Shown here piece after piece: positions 10,868-12,662 of a DNA stretch of 12,662 nucleotides. The stretch is taken from positions 1 through 12,662 of the forward strand of contig CANQSE010000031.1 in the NCBI GenBank assembly GCA_947626405.1, read 5' to 3'. Both the position numbers and the translations under genes were made by a program. Below the pieces are notes generated by a model. It was not told where the DNA came from and did no database searches. It saw only the letters and a program-made list of their open reading frames with translations. The stretch comes from an uncultured Acetatifactor sp. (lineage in GTDB: Bacteria; Bacillota; Clostridia; Lachnospirales; Lachnospiraceae). Position 1 is the first letter of the stretch, and each line of letters starts with the position of its first letter.

Positions 10868-12662
10868 TTATTTCAGGTCAAGTTCTATATCACCTGCAAA
10901 TACCTTGTCTTCCTTGCCAAGTGCGCCGGGGATGATGGTGAAGGTATTGGAGATACCGTCCTGAGCATCATTGAAGGGCAGCTTGGATACGGAGGAAAGG
11001 GATGCAACCGCACCGTGGGTATCGCGTCCGTGCATGGGGTTGGCTCCGGGAGCGAAAGGCTGGCCTTTCTTACGTCCGTCAGGCGTATTGCCGGTAGCCT
11101 TGCCGTAGGTGACGTTGGAGGTAATGGTCAGGATGGAGGTTGTAGGAATACCGTTCCTGTAGGTATGGTGTCTTCTCACAGCGGTCATGAACCTGTGCAC
11201 CACATCCTGTGCGATCTCGTCAACACGGTCGTCGTCGTTGCCGTACTTAGGGAAGTCTCCGGTGGTCTCAAAGTCAACAATCACGCCGTCCTCGTCGCGG
11301 ATAGGCTTAACCTTTGCATACTTGATGGCGGAAAGCGAATCGGCCACGATGGAGAGTCCTGCAACGCCGGTTGCAAAATAACGCTTTACGTCTCTGTCAT
11401 GAAGCGCCATCTCGGCTCTCTCATAGCAGTATTTGTCGTGCATATAGTGAATGATGTTAAGGGTGTTGACGTAAACGTCAGCCTGCCATTCCATCATGTC
11501 GATGAACTTGCTGAACACATCGTCATAGTCGAGAACATCGCCTTCCACAGGGCGGTACTTGGGGCCGACCTGCTTCTTGGTAACTTCATCGACGCCGCCG
11601 TTCAAAGCGTACAGCAGGCACTTTGCAAGGTTTGCACGTGCTCCGAAGAACTGCATCTCCTTGCCGATAACCATGGAAGACACGCAGCATGCTATGCCGT
11701 AATCGTCGCCGTGAACGGGTCTCATAAGATCATCGTTTTCATACTGGATGGAAGAAGTCTGGATTGACATCTTTGCACAGTATTTCTTCCAGCTCTCAGG
11801 CAGCCTTGTTGACCAGAGAACCGTAAGGTTGGGCTCGGGAGAAGGTCCCAGGTTGGTCAGTGTATTCAGGTAACGGAAGCTCATCTTTGTAACCATTGAC
11901 CTGCCGTCAACGCCTACGCCGCCGAGCGACTCGGTAACCCATACGGGATCGCCTGCAAAAATCTGGTTGTACTCGGGAGTACGCGCAAATTTGATGCAGC
12001 GAAGCTTCATGATGAAGTGATCGACAAACTCCTGAATCTGCTCCTCGGTGAAGGTTCCGTTCTTTAAATCTCTCTCTGCATAGCAGTCAAGGAAGGTGGA
12101 AGTACGTCCAAGTGACATTGCCGCACCGTTCTGCTCCTTTACTGCGCACAGATATCCGAAATAGGTCCACTGAATGGCCTCCTTTACGTTGGCGGCGGGT
12201 TTTGAAATGTCGCAGCCGTAGGAAGCAGCCATCTCCTTCATCATCTTAAGAGCGGTCATCTGCTCTGAAATTTCCTCACGGAGACGGATGACGTCGTCTG
12301 TCATGACACGTCCGGTGGAATCCTTCTGAGCCTGCTTGTCCTCGATCAGTCTGTCTATGCCGTACAGAGCCACACGTCTGTAGTCGCCGATGATACGGCC
12401 GCGCCCGTAAGCGTCAGGCAGTCCGGTGATAATGTGTGAGGAACGGCATGCCCTCATCTCCTGGTTGTAAGCGTCGAAGCAGCCTGCGTTATGTGTCTTT
12501 CTGTGAGTGGAGAAGAACTCGGAGATCTCGGGGTCCACCTCATATCCGTTGTCGGAGCATGCCTTCTCAGCCATGCGGATACCGCCGTAAGGCTGGAGAG
12601 AACGCTTGAAAGGCTTGTCGGTCTGGAAACCTACGATAGTCTCTTTATTCTTGTCAAGGTAA
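10868..12662 (-). CDS. pflB: Pyruvate formate-lyase core subunit lacking the glycyl-radical domain (5' end outside window)
   Basis: Catalytic core of pyruvate formate-lyase, which converts pyruvate and CoA to acetyl-CoA and formate. The frame is open to the right edge (29 codons before the ATG at 12574 read as PFL, e.g. [19 protein letters not shown]), so the start lies outside; from the position of the active site about 90 residues are missing. Visible landmarks are [22 protein letters not shown] and, at 296-297 from Met 12574, the active-site Cys pair in [28 protein letters not shown] and [13 protein letters not shown] follow. The protein ends at [10 protein letters not shown] and TAA, where ordinary clostridial PFLs continue into the glycyl-radical domain. 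That domain is encoded by a separate gene downstream. Estimated core length plus 80 residues is close to a full PFL of about 760, so the split is at the domain linker. Cofactor-independent of sequencing frame: downstream genes have their own starts and ribosome binding sites. Confidence 0.93.
   Translation of the reverse strand, partial: YLDKNKETIVGFQTDKPFKRSLQPYGGIRMAEKACSDNGYEVDPEISEFFSTHRKTHNAGCFDAYNQEMRACRSSHIITGLPDAYGRGRIIGDYRRVALYGIDRLIEDKQAQKDSTGRVMTDDVIRLREEISEQMTALKMMKEMAASYGCDISKPAANVKEAIQWTYFGYLCAVKEQNGAAMSLGRTSTFLDCYAERDLKNGTFTEEQIQEFVDHFIMKLRCIKFARTPEYNQIFAGDPVWVTESLGGVGVDGRSMVTKMSFRYLNTLTNLGPSPEPNLTVLWSTRLPESWKKYCAKMSIQTSSIQYENDDLMRPVHGDDYGIACCVSSMVIGKEMQFFGARANLAKCLLYALNGGVDEVTKKQVGPKYRPVEGDVLDYDDVFSKFIDMMEWQADVYVNTLNIIHYMHDKYCYERAEMALHDRDVKRYFATGVAGLSIVADSLSAIKYAKVKPIRDEDGVIVDFETTGDFPKYGNDDDRVDEIAQDVVHRFMTAVRRHHTYRNGIPTTSILTITSNVTYGKATGNTPDGRKKGQPFAPGANPMHGRDTHGAVASLSSVSKLPFNDAQDGISNTFTIIPGALGKEDKVFAGDIELDLK

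Noticed and set aside
10830..10868. The broken PFL as a simple frameshift or sequencing error
   Set aside because: The pieces are separated by stop codons, a distinct 67-residue gene, a hairpin and separate ribosome binding sites, so no single-base change restores one chain.
11015..11767. Long plus-strand reading frame of 250 codons opposite the PFL core
   Set aside because: It is antisense to a clearly conserved gene, has no ribosome binding site and its protein has no recognisable features.

Overview
The window looks like chromosome from an anaerobic, low-to-mid GC Firmicute, most likely Clostridia and probably Lachnospiraceae. This rests on the conserved neighbourhoods DUF951-rpsF-ssb-rpsR and gdpP-rplI-dnaB, AGGAGG-type ribosome binding sites, sigma-A-like promoters, and strictly anaerobic enzymes (pyruvate formate-lyase, a radical SAM activase, clostridial 2[4Fe-4S] ferredoxin). 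No lineage marker such as 16S rRNA is present, so the family is inferred. No tRNA, rRNA, CRISPR array, insertion sequence or prophage gene was seen, and no gene-free stretch exceeds about 250 bases.

Left part (1-2830): the 3' end of an aldo/keto reductase carrying a C-terminal two-cluster ferredoxin tail converges on a sirtuin. Divergent from the sirtuin is a membrane-anchored DUF218/YdcF-like protein whose leader is built almost entirely of short tandem duplications. A DUF951 protein follows it.

Middle (3010-9100): information-processing genes, all on the plus strand. A strong promoter and a hairpin resembling the S6:S18 autoregulatory site precede rpsF-ssb-rpsR, which ends in a strong terminator. 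Next come gdpP (c-di-AMP phosphodiesterase), rplI and dnaB, a classic order. A terminator separates dnaB from a MerR-type DNA-binding protein with a long charged helical C-terminus. That gene's stop codon lies inside a bidirectional terminator.

Right part (9100-12662, minus strand): a pyruvate formate-lyase locus, the most striking part of the window. The large PFL protein has the active-site Cys-Cys pair but stops where the glycyl-radical domain should begin. That domain (RVSGYAV) is a separate 80-residue gene about 330 bases downstream. Between them is a 67-residue gene whose N-terminal half resembles the start of the glycyl-radical domain but which has no radical glycine and ends in a Cys-containing tail. 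All three have their own ribosome binding sites, and a GC-rich perfect hairpin without a U-tract lies before the glycyl subunit. A terminator, then pflA (PFL activase) and a small ferredoxin, complete the locus. The inferred working model is a two-polypeptide PFL activated by PflA, with the ferredoxin a plausible electron donor and the 67-residue protein an unexplained extra partner.
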